A DNA stretch of 64,000 nucleotides from Arenibacter algicola (GTDB lineage: Bacteria > Bacteroidota > Bacteroidia > Flavobacteriales > Flavobacteriaceae). Under the pieces are notes generated by a model. That model did no database searches. It saw only the letters and a program-made list of their open reading frames with translations, and was not told the DNA's origin. The DNA lies in contig NZ_JAHKPO010000023.1 of assembly GCF_018860365.1 (NCBI RefSeq), forward strand, positions 62,001-126,000. Reading direction: 5' to 3'. Below, in pieces: positions 41,231 to 50,789 of this stretch (the first letter of the stretch is position 1; every line of letters starts with the position of its first letter). The translations under genes and the position numbers were made by a program.

Positions 41231-44200
41231 ATGAAAGAAGGATTAGCAGGCAAAATTGCCAAAGCGTTTATAGGTTCCAAGTTAACGGTCCTTTTAATGA
41301 TCGTATTCATGGTCATTGGGGTGTACAGTTCGTTCTTGATTCCACGGGAGGAAGAACCACAGATAGATGTGCCCATGGCCGATATCTTTGTAGGTTACCC
41401 CGGGGCAAGTCCCACCGAAGTTGAGAGCAGGGTTACCAAACCCCTTGAAAAGTTAATTTCCAATATTAAAGGGGTAGAATATGTTTATTCTACTTCCATG
41501 GAGGAGCAGGGGATGGTTATAGTGCAGTTCTATGTAGGTGAGGATATTGAACGTTCGTTTGTTAAACTCCAGAACGAGATTAATAAACATATGGATGAAA
41601 TGCCGCAAGGTGTTACCTTCCCTTTGATAAAAACCAGGGCTATAGATGATGTTCCCATGTTGGGACTTACCTTATGGAGCGAAAATTACGACGATTACCA
41701 ACTAAAGAAAATTGCCCAGGAACTTACGGATGAAATTGAAAAGGTAAACGATGTGTCCGCCACCCAAAGAATTGGTGGCCGAAATCGTCAATTAAGGGTG
41801 GTGTTGGACAAGGATAAATTGGCGGAAAGCGGATTGGATTTTCTGTCCGTTGCCCAAATGATCCAGGCCAATAACCAACAAATTAGCGGAGGTACCTTTG
41901 ATAAGAATGATACCGAATTTATGGTAACCACAGGTAAGTTCCTGGAAACTGCTACCGATGTGGAAAATTTGGTGGTAGGGGTACAACAGAACCGTCCCAT
42001 TTATTTGAAGCAAATTGCCAGTATACAGGATGGACCCGAAATTCCCAAGGAATACGTATCCCTAGGTTTTGGTAAGGGAAGTGAAAAAGGGGAAACCTAT
42101 AAGTCCGAATATCCTGCCGTAACCATTTCCATTGCCAAGCGCAAGGGTGCGGACGCCATGAATATTTCGGATATTATTTTAGAGAAAGTAGATCATTTAA
42201 AAAAGAATCTTATCCCGGATGATGTGCATGTGGAGGTGACCCGAAACTACGGGGAAACAGCTTCCCATAAGGTATCGGAATTATTAATGCACCTTATTGG
42301 GGCCATAATAGCGGTAACCTTTGTAGTAATGTTGGCCATGGGATGGCGTGGAGGATTGGTAGTGTTTCTTTCGGTACCAATAACCTTTGCCTTAACCCTG
42401 TTGAGTTACTATTTGCTGGACTATACCTTGAACCGTATCACTTTGTTTGCATTGGTTTTTGTAACGGGTATTGTGGTGGATGACTCCATTATTATTGCAG
42501 AAAACATGCACCGGCATTTTAAAATGAAACGCTTGCCTTTTAAACAGGCTGCCTTGTATGCCATTAATGAAGTGGGTAACCCTACTATATTGGCCACTTT
42601 TACCGTAATTGCTTCCGTATTGCCCATGGCTTTTGTCTCCGGTCTAATGGGGCCTTATATGTCACCAATGCCAATTGGAGCTTCTATTGCCATGTTGTTG
42701 TCCCTTTTTGTGGCCTTGACGATTACGCCTTATTTAGGGTATATATTTCTTAGGGAGAAGGATAAAAAAGGAGAGGAAAAGGTAGAGAAACCTTTGGAGG
42801 AAACTTTTATCTATAGGATGTACCATAAGTTTGAGAATCCTTTGATAGAAAATAAAAAGAAACGCTGGTTGTTTTTGGGAATTACCTTCTTGTTGCTATT
42901 GGGTTCCATAGGCATGTTCTTTACCAAATCGGTGGCGGTAAAAATGTTGCCGTTCGACAATAAGAACGAATTTCAGGTGGTCATAGACATGCCCGAAGGT
43001 ACTACTTTGGAACGTACTGGAGTGGTGGCCAGGGAGATTGCCCAATACCTGAACACTCGTCCGGAAGTGGTAAACTACCAAAGTTATGTAGGCACTTCTG
43101 CACCAATAACCTTCAACGGTCTTGTACGTCATTACGATATGCGGGGAGGAAGTAATATGGCCGATATTCAGGTGAATTTATTGGATAAGGGAGACCGAAC
43201 TGCTCAAAGTCATGAGATAGCCAGTTTATTACGTCCAGAGATTCAACGTATTGGTGATAAGTTTAATGCCAATGTTAAGATTGTTGAGGTGCCACCTGGA
43301 CCTCCAGTGCTATCTACCATTGTTGGGGAAATATATGGCCCTGATTATGATACACAGATGGACATTGCGGACCAGGTACAGCAGATTTTGAAAAACACCC
43401 CGGATGTGGTGGATGTAGATTGGATGGTAGAAGCCGACCAGATAGAATATGAGCTTATCATAGACAAGGAAAAGGCAATGCTTTATGGTGTTGCACCCGC
43501 GCAAATTGCCCAAACTATGAATATGGCCCTATCCGAGAGGGCGGTTACCAATCTATATGATGAAAATGCTTCCAACCAAATTGGTTTGATATTGGCCCTG
43601 GAGGAAAAGGAAAAATCCACTATCCAGGATATTACCCAATTGCAGGTGAAATCCCAACAAGGAAATGGCAATATGGTGCCAATTGCAGATTTGGTAACTA
43701 TAGAGCAAACTACCAGGGCCAAGAGCATTTATAGAAAAAACCAAAAGAGGGTGGTCTATGTCCTTGCCGATATGGCCGGGGAACTGGAAAGTCCGGTGTA
43801 TGCTATTTTAGGGATGACCGATAAGTTAAAGGCCATGAATTTGCCCAAAGGATATTCCATTGATGAACTCTACATAAAGCAACCCGACTTTGAGGATAAT
43901 TACACCGTAAAATGGGATGGGGAATGGCAGATTACCTTGGAGGTATTCCGGGATCTTGGATTGGCCTTCCTAGGAGTAATTTTCATCATATACATATTGA
44001 TCGTGGGGTGGTTCCAGAATTTTAAGGCCCCGGTAGTAATGATGGTGGCTATACCACTTTCCTTGATCGGGATTGTTTTGGGGCATTGGATGTTGGATGC
44101 GTTTTTTACAGCAACTTCCTTCATTGGAATGATTGCCCTAGCGGGAATTATGGTACGGAATTCCGTGTTGTTGATCGATTTTATTAATCTGCGATTGGCG

Positions 44201-44428
44201 GAAGGGATTCCTTTAAAGTTGGCCGTAATAGAGGCCGGTGCCGTAAGGACTACTCCTATTCTATTAACAGCGGGAACCGTGGTAATTGGGGCGTTTGTAA
44301 TCCTATTCGATCCTATTTTCCAAGGGCTGGCCATTTCCCTGATGGGAGGTACCATTGTCTCTACCGTGCTTACACTGTTGGTAGTTCCTTTGGTGTACTA
44401 TATGATAGAACGGAAGAACTATAAATAA
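41231..44428 (+). CDS. RND-family efflux pump (inner-membrane permease)
   Basis: A 1065-residue AcrB-type protein of the usual family length. It has twelve helices in the 1+5+1+5 layout with two large periplasmic loops. The proton-relay Asp pair is in VTGIVVDDSIIIAEN in helix 4, and the second half has GIMVRNSVLLIDFINLRLAE. It starts with a cytoplasmic GLAGKIAKAFIGSKL helix. It would export drugs, metals or metabolites with the adaptor and TolC. Because the acidic pair is present, it should be proton-driven. The following PII-like and DUF2892 genes suggest regulated activity, possibly in metal or sulfide stress. Confidence 0.93.
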   Translation: MKEGLAGKIAKAFIGSKLTVLLMIVFMVIGVYSSFLIPREEEPQIDVPMADIFVGYPGASPTEVESRVTKPLEKLISNIKGVEYVYSTSMEEQGMVIVQFYVGEDIERSFVKLQNEINKHMDEMPQGVTFPLIKTRAIDDVPMLGLTLWSENYDDYQLKKIAQELTDEIEKVNDVSATQRIGGRNRQLRVVLDKDKLAESGLDFLSVAQMIQANNQQISGGTFDKNDTEFMVTTGKFLETATDVENLVVGVQQNRPIYLKQIASIQDGPEIPKEYVSLGFGKGSEKGETYKSEYPAVTISIAKRKGADAMNISDIILEKVDHLKKNLIPDDVHVEVTRNYGETASHKVSELLMHLIGAIIAVTFVVMLAMGWRGGLVVFLSVPITFALTLLSYYLLDYTLNRITLFALVFVTGIVVDDSIIIAENMHRHFKMKRLPFKQAALYAINEVGNPTILATFTVIASVLPMAFVSGLMGPYMSPMPIGASIAMLLSLFVALTITPYLGYIFLREKDKKGEEKVEKPLEETFIYRMYHKFENPLIENKKKRWLFLGITFLLLLGSIGMFFTKSVAVKMLPFDNKNEFQVVIDMPEGTTLERTGVVAREIAQYLNTRPEVVNYQSYVGTSAPITFNGLVRHYDMRGGSNMADIQVNLLDKGDRTAQSHEIASLLRPEIQRIGDKFNANVKIVEVPPGPPVLSTIVGEIYGPDYDTQMDIADQVQQILKNTPDVVDVDWMVEADQIEYELIIDKEKAMLYGVAPAQIAQTMNMALSERAVTNLYDENASNQIGLILALEEKEKSTIQDITQLQVKSQQGNGNMVPIADLVTIEQTTRAKSIYRKNQKRVVYVLADMAGELESPVYAILGMTDKLKAMNLPKGYSIDELYIKQPDFEDNYTVKWDGEWQITLEVFRDLGLAFLGVIFIIYILIVGWFQNFKAPVVMMVAIPLSLIGIVLGHWMLDAFFTATSFIGMIALAGIMVRNSVLLIDFINLRLAEGIPLKLAVIEAGAVRTTPILLTAGTVVIGAFVILFDPIFQGLAISLMGGTIVSTVLTLLVVPLVYYMIERKNYK

Positions 44429-44431
44429 TAA

Positions 44432-44473
44432 GGACGGGTCTCTGAGCGGAGTTAAAGCGAGCCCTCTAGGGGA
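44432..44473. repeat. Short dispersed-repeat remnant after the RND gene
   Basis: The segment contains TCTCTGAGCGGAGTTAAAGC, similar to GC-rich intergenic strings I associate with flavobacterial genomes, and a small palindrome CCCT-CT-AGGG at its end. It lies between the RND stop (44428) and the PII-like gene. The assignment rests on resemblance only. Confidence 0.4.
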
Positions 44474-44544
44474 TTAATTTGGTCAATACCGATTTTGGGG
44501 ATAAAGGCCCAATTCATAATAACGGAATTTTAAAATATAAAGTA

Positions 44545-44850
44545 ATGAAACTACTCATAGTAACCGTTGTAGAGGAATACGCTAAGGAAATTCTACAACT
44601 CTTTAAAAAGGCCAATATTGAGAGCTTTAGCGGCTCCGATATTGATGGATATAAAAATCCTGCCCAAGTGCTCATGGCTTCAAACTGGTTCCCTAGTGAA
44701 AAAGGAGGTGTGGAATCTGCCATGTTTTTTTCCTTTACCTCCGAGGAAAATATTGATATTTTATTTGAACTTATTTTATCGTTCAATAATAATTTGGAAA
44801 CCAACAATCCTATAAGGGCTGCAGTGGTTCCCATAGAAAAGTATATTTAA
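44545..44850 (+). CDS. PII-like (GlnB/CutA-fold) small protein
   Basis: A 101-residue protein. The start is ATG at 44545 (MKLLIVTVVEEYAKEI); an upstream ATG at 44479 would add 22 residues of repeat-derived sequence. The beta-alpha-beta ferredoxin-like pattern (KLLIVTVVEEY, helix EILQLFKKANIESF, strand AMFFSFTSE, end RAAVVPIEKYI) fits PII-like proteins. Such proteins often bind nucleotides or metals and regulate the transporter encoded beside them. It is 116 bases after the RND stop, so regulation of that pump is a reasonable inference. Confidence 0.7.
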   Translation: MKLLIVTVVEEYAKEILQLFKKANIESFSGSDIDGYKNPAQVLMASNWFPSEKGGVESAMFFSFTSEENIDILFELILSFNNNLETNNPIRAAVVPIEKYI

Positions 44851-44871
44851 TAACCTTTAAAAAATAGTATT

Positions 44872-45078
44872 ATGATTAATAGATATATCAGGGCAATTGC
44901 CGGGGCTTTTGTAGTTATTAGTGTTGTATTGGCTGTATATGTAAACATAAACTGGTTGTGGTTTACCGTTTTTGTTGGGGTAAACCTTTTCCAATCTGCT
45001 TTTACCCAATGGTGCCTTATGGAAAAGATTTTGTTCAAATTGGGAGTAAAAAAGGAAGGGGATAGCTGTACCGTATAA
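44872..45078 (+). CDS. DUF2892 (YgaP-type) small membrane protein
   Basis: A 68-residue protein with two transmembrane helices (RAIAGAFVVISVVLAVYV and WLWFTVFVGVNLFQSAFT) and a short tail with Cys (QWCLMEKILFKLGV). It matches the inner-membrane part of YgaP-like proteins, which elsewhere is fused to a rhodanese domain. The stand-alone rhodanese in this region (20809) could be its partner. It ends the RND unit and is followed by a strong terminator. Confidence 0.85.
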   Translation: MINRYIRAIAGAFVVISVVLAVYVNINWLWFTVFVGVNLFQSAFTQWCLMEKILFKLGVKKEGDSCTV

Positions 45079-45122
45079 GGGTCATAAAGAGTAGTGGGCT
45101 TAGCCATAACTATTAGACAAAA

Positions 45123-45150
45123 AAAATGCCCCGGGAAACCGGGGCATTTT
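45123..45150. terminator. Strong bidirectional hairpin terminator
   Basis: AAAATGCCCCGG (45123-45134) and CCGGGGCATTTT (45139-45150) are perfect 12-bp arms around a GAAA tetraloop, with A and T runs on both sides. It stops the RND operon from the left and the SusC/SusD operon from the right. Confidence 0.92.
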
Positions 45151-45190
45151 AAAACTAACTCAAAACTCAATAAATAAAACTCAATCTTTA

Positions 45191-46885
45191 TTACCAAGGC
45201 TTAGTAACTCCTTGTAGAATCCATGGTTTGGACCATGGAGTGTCGTTTTCGAATTTTCCGGGAACATCGTTCGTGTGAGTGGTTGTTTCCAATGAAGATA
45301 ATGCTGCATTGTAATTGGCTTCATTAATATTCCTTTCTTCATCAGGATACTGAAAACGAACCGGAATTACTGACGATAGGGCAAAAGGACCTGTCTGTAG
45401 ATCTGGAAGGCCAGTACGTCTCCAATCCAAGTAGGATTCAGAAGCGGTAGCAAAGTTGGCAATCCATTTTTGTTCCATGATTTGCGCCAAAGTACCATTA
45501 TAGGCGACATCAGTATTGGTTATATAACTATCATATTCTCCACCAATTCCCCATGTTTCCAAGGAAGCTTCCACCCCTTTGTTGTAGTTGCCTTCTGCAT
45601 CTGAGCCCCAACCTTTTAGAGCAGCTTCCGCTTTTAAGAAACAAACTTCTGCATAGGACAGAACCCTAGCTTTTAGGAATTCACCACTAGCGTCTTTAAA
45701 CTGATCGTTCATTAGTGAAACATGTACGTTGCCTCCACCTTGTACCGGGTTAGGGTTCAAGTTATAAGTATATGGCTCTGATCCTTGATACGATACTGGG
45801 ATACCCACATAGGTACTACTAGTATCTATTAAACTTAATCCAGCCAAACGATCGGCTTTCCAAGTAGTTTTGTCATATATCTTTAAACCATTATCAGCAA
45901 GAGTTTCTTCATTGATATAACGTACTCCATCTACTACTACATCATCTGCTCCTCCAGGAACGTCTGCGGCAGCTACAACTTTAATTGGAATTGCAACAGG
46001 TGCAAACCAAATGTCAGCTCTTGGGTCATTAAGTTCCCGTAATCTATCGGTAAAAGTAGTACAAGGCTTAACACGATTGAAGCTGGATGCTCCTCCTGTT
46101 GAGCTGTTACTTGGCTGAGCAGTAGCATCAGAGGTACCTATATAGGCCAAAGCACACTCCTCATCCACACTGCTGATCAAAGGTTTCGCCAATGTGGCTG
46201 TTACACCTGCTTGCGCATAAGATGGGTCTTTCTCTGACAATCGCATGTAATACCGCAGGGCCAAGGAGTTGGCATATTTCATCCATTTTTCTGCATCGCC
46301 TCCAAAGAAAACATCTTGGCTGGCACCAAAAGCCTCTAGGTTACCCATATTGCTGGATATTGAAGCTGCAGCAGCCACAAAATCAGCAATAGCCCCTTTA
46401 TACACTGCTTCTTGAGAATCGTAAGTTGGTAGAATAACATCCTCGTCAGCTTGTACCGCATCAGAATAAGGTACGTCACCGTAGTAATCTGCCAAAGTAA
46501 CAAAGTTCTGCGCCATTAATATTTGGGCAATAGCTTCATGTAAAGTATAACCTAATTCCTGAGACCGTTGTAGTGCTAATTTAGCACTACGCAAGTTTCC
46601 GTAGTAGGTGTTCCATCCACTTCCATCCCAGTCGTAATTGTTGTTACCCCATGAATCTTTTTGGGTGTATTGCACAAAGGCAGATAGTTCTCCACTATAG
46701 CCTTTATTACCCACGTCCAAAGCAGTATTCACCATCACTTGCGTTAATAGAAAACTTGGATTGCCTTGGCTAGGATCTACCCCGTTGGGGTTTTGGTTAA
46801 TTTCTGTAAGGTCATTGTCGCACGAAGTAGTGGACACTAGACAAACTACGAGAAATAGTTTAAATATCTTATTTATTTTACTCAT
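45191..46885 (-). CDS. SusD/RagB-type nutrient-binding lipoprotein
   Basis: A 564-residue lipoprotein (STTSC, Cys22) of the SusD-like_2 group. Visible marks are the N-terminal TEINQNPNGVDPSQGNPSF, TPR-like helices with ANSLALRYYMRLSEKDP, and the C-terminal CFLKAEAALKGWGSDAEGNY followed by FATASESYLDWRRTGLPDL. It sits on the cell surface and hands an oligosaccharide or peptide to the SusC channel. It is 30 bases downstream of susC on the same strand. The ligand is unknown; the divergent GH2 and symporter genes hint at an amino sugar. Confidence 0.93.
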   Translation of the reverse strand: MSKINKIFKLFLVVCLVSTTSCDNDLTEINQNPNGVDPSQGNPSFLLTQVMVNTALDVGNKGYSGELSAFVQYTQKDSWGNNNYDWDGSGWNTYYGNLRSAKLALQRSQELGYTLHEAIAQILMAQNFVTLADYYGDVPYSDAVQADEDVILPTYDSQEAVYKGAIADFVAAAASISSNMGNLEAFGASQDVFFGGDAEKWMKYANSLALRYYMRLSEKDPSYAQAGVTATLAKPLISSVDEECALAYIGTSDATAQPSNSSTGGASSFNRVKPCTTFTDRLRELNDPRADIWFAPVAIPIKVVAAADVPGGADDVVVDGVRYINEETLADNGLKIYDKTTWKADRLAGLSLIDTSSTYVGIPVSYQGSEPYTYNLNPNPVQGGGNVHVSLMNDQFKDASGEFLKARVLSYAEVCFLKAEAALKGWGSDAEGNYNKGVEASLETWGIGGEYDSYITNTDVAYNGTLAQIMEQKWIANFATASESYLDWRRTGLPDLQTGPFALSSVIPVRFQYPDEERNINEANYNAALSSLETTTHTNDVPGKFENDTPWSKPWILQGVTKPW

Positions 46886-46915
46886 GATTTTTTGTTTTTT
46901 GTTTAAAGTGCCTAA

Positions 46916-49900
46916 TTAGAAACTTACGTTAAGTTTGAAACCTACTGGAATGGTAAATGGGCTTATGTTAAAGCGTTCAATACCTTGCTTAAATTGGATA
47001 CCACTTCCTCCTTGTGTACTTGATTCGTGCTGGAAAGCCATCTCAGGGTCGATTCCTATATCGGCCTTGGTCCATAGGATAATATTTCGGCTAAATAAAG
47101 ATATATTTAGATTTTGAAGCCCTATTTGCTTAATATGTTTACTTGGCACGGAATAAGTAAGTGAAATTTCTCTTAATTTTAAGAAATCAGAATCAAAAGT
47201 TGCATTTCTAGTAAAATCCCATCCGTAGTGATCTTGGTATCTTGTAATTACAGTTCCAGGACCACCTAAGTTTTCGGCTGTAGCTATGAAGTTGCCATCA
47301 TCGTCATAATCCCCTTGTACCCCTGGCATAAATACACCATCGTTCAATGTAATTCCACCTTCTGTTAATGGATACCCACCATCCGCTGCTGTAGGTCCAC
47401 CTACTAACACATAGAATTCACCATCTTCTGATAAGAATTGGTCTGCATTCTCTCTTAAATAGGCAGGAACATCGGAAATGTCATTAAAATTATGCAATTT
47501 ATCAATCCATCGTTGGGTATGTAAATCAGATTCTCCGTATCTGTGAGTTTGCGAAACAAACTGTCCGCCTTTTCTCCAGTCAAAATTCATGGAGATGCTC
47601 CAGTTCTTGTAGGATGCAGATGTTGTCATCCCTAAAGTGAAATCTGGGTTAAAGTTTCCAATAATTGGGGCAACCCTGTTTCCGTCTGCATCTTCCCTAG
47701 TACGATCACTGTTTTCAAAACCAGAATCGTCAATAATTGGCCAACCATTGTAGGGAGAGTTAGGATCATCAACACGCACTAGAGCGGCATCAAAAATATT
47801 TCCTATTTCTTCACCAACCCAAGTTATAGCACCACCACGGGCATCGGTCCACAACGTAATGGAATTCATACCTTCAGCTAATTCAATCACTTTGGTTCGG
47901 TTTCTGTTAAATACGAAGCCCATATCCCAACGCCAATCTTTGGAGTCTATTATGGTAGCATTTAAACCAGCCTCTACACCAGTACTTCTCAATAGACCGG
48001 CATTGGTGTTTTTAGAGCTATATCCTGAGGAGATAGGTAGAGCAATACCAAAAATTTGATTTTCGTTATCGGCAGTGTAATATGTGAAATCCATACTTAG
48101 CCTATTGTTAAAGAAGGCCAAATCAGCTCCTCCTTCCCAAGATTTAATACTTTCTGGTTTTAAATCTGGGTTAAGTAGCGTAGAACCTACGGATAACAAA
48201 GATCCTGATCCCCAAGAGGTACCACCACTTAAAGTAGGTTGTAGGTTGTATGCACCAGTATCGTTACCAACTTCAGCATAACCTGCACGAAGTTTAAATA
48301 AGGATACCCCATTGCCAAAACCAAGAAGCCTATTAACCAATAAACTGGTTGATACGGAAGGGTAAAAATAGGAATTGTTATTATCTGGCAAGGTACTGGA
48401 CCAATCATTTCTTCCTGTAACGTCTACATAGAACATATCTTTAATACCAATACTAGCCATTCCATACAAACTGTTTACTTGTTTTTCGTAACTGTTATAA
48501 GAGTAAACTAAATTGTCGTTGGCAATATTGGATAAGGTGAATAAACCTGGTGTTAAAAGTCCAGATCCTCTACTTATTGTGGAATTCAACAAATTGTTTC
48601 CTTTTATAACCCTTTTGTTACCACCTCCAGATACTGAGAAATCCCATCCATCCAATCTTTTGGCATAAGTTAATAAGAAATCGACATTTGTTTCATTTGT
48701 GAAGATTTTGTTGATACCGTAGGCCCCATTCATGTCTCCAGTATATCCTTTAGACAATTTGGTTTCCCGTACTTCGTTAATTTCATCCATGTTGTAACGA
48801 ACCATACCCGTTAGATCATCGGTGATTTTCCACTCTCCTTTTACATTACCATAAAACCTGTTTCTTTCAAAACCATTGTTATTCTCGTAAGCTAAGAAAT
48901 AAGGGTTGTTCCATTCAGTTTCTGTTGGATCGTCCCCAAAATTATAAGGTGAATTTTGGAAGATGCCTTCGTATCCTGGCAACCAATAATCCTTCATTTG
49001 GCGCACATCAATATGCGGGTTCAATTCGTAAACTGCCTGCATTGCGTTGGCACCACGGTTACCAACAGGTCTGTTGTCCGCACCAGATTTTGTATAATTA
49101 AGACTAGTACTAACCGTAAATTTATCGTTTAACTTTAATGATGAATTTAAACTGATGCTATGTCTGTTTAAATCCGTATTAGGGATGTTTCCCTTGTTCT
49201 TTAAATCCGAATAGGACAACCTGTAATTAATTCTTTCCGTATTGTCCTGGATAGAGATGTTATTGGTTGTTGTAATGGCCGTTTGAAAGAAATTCTTTGG
49301 GTTGTTGTACGACTTCAATTCCCTTGGTACTGGAACACCACTAGCAATTTCAGAAGCACTATAAGGCCATTGAATTGCCATGATGCCTTTGTCCAGTTCA
49401 GGACCTGCCCATGCTGAAGCAGTTTCGCCGATAACAATTGCACCATAGGAATTTGCCGGGAAATTATCTTCGGTATAAGGTCTAGAACCTGTAGCAAACC
49501 TAGTATGAGTATCTAAGAAACGACTAGGAATATCAAAAACAGTACTGGAATTAATAGTTACTCCCATTCCTTTTTTCGATTTTCCAGACTTGGTTGTAAT
49601 TAATATAACCCCGTTACCTGCCCTAGAACCATAAAGTGCTGCTGCACTGGCACCTTTTAGAACCGTAACACTGGCTATATCGTCTGCATTGATATCAGAA
49701 ATGGCATTACCGTAATCCACTTTGTTATCTCTACCTATCTCTGTAATGTTGTTAGCTGTATTAATTACAGGAGAACCATCAATTACAAATAATGGTTGGT
49801 TGTCACTGGATAATGAAGCTGCACCCCTAACATTAATATTTACAGTAGAACCTGCACCACCAGTAGAGTTGATATTCACCCCGGACACTTTACCCGAAAG

Positions 49901-50335
49901 AGCGTTTAGAACGTTCTCTTGTGGCACATTGTCCAAAGCATCACCGCCTACCTCGCTAACAGAATACCCTAGAGATTTCTTTTCCCTAGTAATACCAAGT
50001 GCAGTTACTACAACTTCTTCCAATTGTTCGGATGAGGTTGCCAAAGTAACATTGAGAGTAGATTGGTTGCCAACAGCTACTTCCTTTGTTTCCATTCCCA
50101 AATAGGAAAATACCAAAACAGAACTACTGTTAGGAACAGTAATACTGTAAATTCCATCAAAATCCGAGGTTACACCAGTAGTAGTTCCCTTAACCACCAC
50201 GGACACCCCTGGGAGCAATTCGCCATCATCACTGCTGACGACTCCCGTTACTCCTTGTTGTGCCAACATGATTCCTGAAACCATACTGAACAAAAGGAAA
50301 GTCAAAAATTTCAAGCTTCTTTTTTTCATATTCAT
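46916..50335 (-). CDS. SusC/RagA-type TonB-dependent outer-membrane transporter
   Basis: A 1139-residue protein of usual SusC size. Order: signal peptide (ends near MLAQQ), carboxypeptidase-regulatory-like domain (GVTGVVSSDDGELLPGVSV to about residue 105), TonB-box region EEVVVTALG, plug domain with the SusC signature TVLKGASAAALYGSRAGNG, and a beta barrel ending in FKLNVSF. It imports large oligomers using TonB energy with the SusD lid encoded next. No sigma/anti-sigma or hybrid two-component gene adjoins, so its regulator is elsewhere. The divergent region to the symporter is 454 bases. Confidence 0.95.
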   Translation of the reverse strand: MNMKKRSLKFLTFLLFSMVSGIMLAQQGVTGVVSSDDGELLPGVSVVVKGTTTGVTSDFDGIYSITVPNSSSVLVFSYLGMETKEVAVGNQSTLNVTLATSSEQLEEVVVTALGITREKKSLGYSVSEVGGDALDNVPQENVLNALSGKVSGVNINSTGGAGSTVNINVRGAASLSSDNQPLFVIDGSPVINTANNITEIGRDNKVDYGNAISDINADDIASVTVLKGASAAALYGSRAGNGVILITTKSGKSKKGMGVTINSSTVFDIPSRFLDTHTRFATGSRPYTEDNFPANSYGAIVIGETASAWAGPELDKGIMAIQWPYSASEIASGVPVPRELKSYNNPKNFFQTAITTTNNISIQDNTERINYRLSYSDLKNKGNIPNTDLNRHSISLNSSLKLNDKFTVSTSLNYTKSGADNRPVGNRGANAMQAVYELNPHIDVRQMKDYWLPGYEGIFQNSPYNFGDDPTETEWNNPYFLAYENNNGFERNRFYGNVKGEWKITDDLTGMVRYNMDEINEVRETKLSKGYTGDMNGAYGINKIFTNETNVDFLLTYAKRLDGWDFSVSGGGNKRVIKGNNLLNSTISRGSGLLTPGLFTLSNIANDNLVYSYNSYEKQVNSLYGMASIGIKDMFYVDVTGRNDWSSTLPDNNNSYFYPSVSTSLLVNRLLGFGNGVSLFKLRAGYAEVGNDTGAYNLQPTLSGGTSWGSGSLLSVGSTLLNPDLKPESIKSWEGGADLAFFNNRLSMDFTYYTADNENQIFGIALPISSGYSSKNTNAGLLRSTGVEAGLNATIIDSKDWRWDMGFVFNRNRTKVIELAEGMNSITLWTDARGGAITWVGEEIGNIFDAALVRVDDPNSPYNGWPIIDDSGFENSDRTREDADGNRVAPIIGNFNPDFTLGMTTSASYKNWSISMNFDWRKGGQFVSQTHRYGESDLHTQRWIDKLHNFNDISDVPAYLRENADQFLSEDGEFYVLVGGPTAADGGYPLTEGGITLNDGVFMPGVQGDYDDDGNFIATAENLGGPGTVITRYQDHYGWDFTRNATFDSDFLKLREISLTYSVPSKHIKQIGLQNLNISLFSRNIILWTKADIGIDPEMAFQHESSTQGGSGIQFKQGIERFNISPFTIPVGFKLNVSF

Positions 50336-50789
50336 TTATATTAATTGGTTGAGTAATTAGCATTTCGTTAACAAAACTATTGTAAAATAATCGACAAAAA
50401 GCATAGTATTTTATTAGATACTTATGGAATATTACCTCTATAGGGGTCAATATTATGATAATGATAATTTTAGGTTAATATATGTTTGCTTTTGGGCAAG
50501 AATATTTCGTTAACGTAAACTTCACATTTTGGAACTTAAATATTTTGAGACGGTTTTACAGTTAAAATGGGTATTGGTTTAATATATAAGGTAGTGGTTG
50601 GTCCTATCAATATTAGTGGAGTGATATTTCATTCATTGCAAAAACTGCTATAATTTTAACTTAATTATCAAGAAATAAGTCAAAAAACTAGGTCTTATGT
50701 CAATATACCATGCAAATGCAATAAGATTTACTTATTCAATCACCTCTATTTGGATTTAATTTGTAGGTAATTAACCAAAATGCCAAACG
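50336..50789. other. Divergent region between susC-type and symporter genes
   Basis: About 454 AT-rich bases with no gene. A susC-type promoter candidate lies at 50372-50400 on the minus strand. No clear -7 element could be fixed for the symporter, and no long inverted repeat was found. Confidence 0.5.
50372..50400 (-). promoter_or_regulatory. Candidate promoter of the susC/susD operon
   Basis: Read on the minus strand, TAGTTTTG (50379 to 50372) matches the Bacteroidota -7 consensus TAnnTTTG exactly. A -33-like TTTTTG (50400 to 50395) lies 15 bases upstream, slightly closer than usual. The expected transcript begins about 25-30 bases before the start codon at 50335. Confidence 0.5.
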
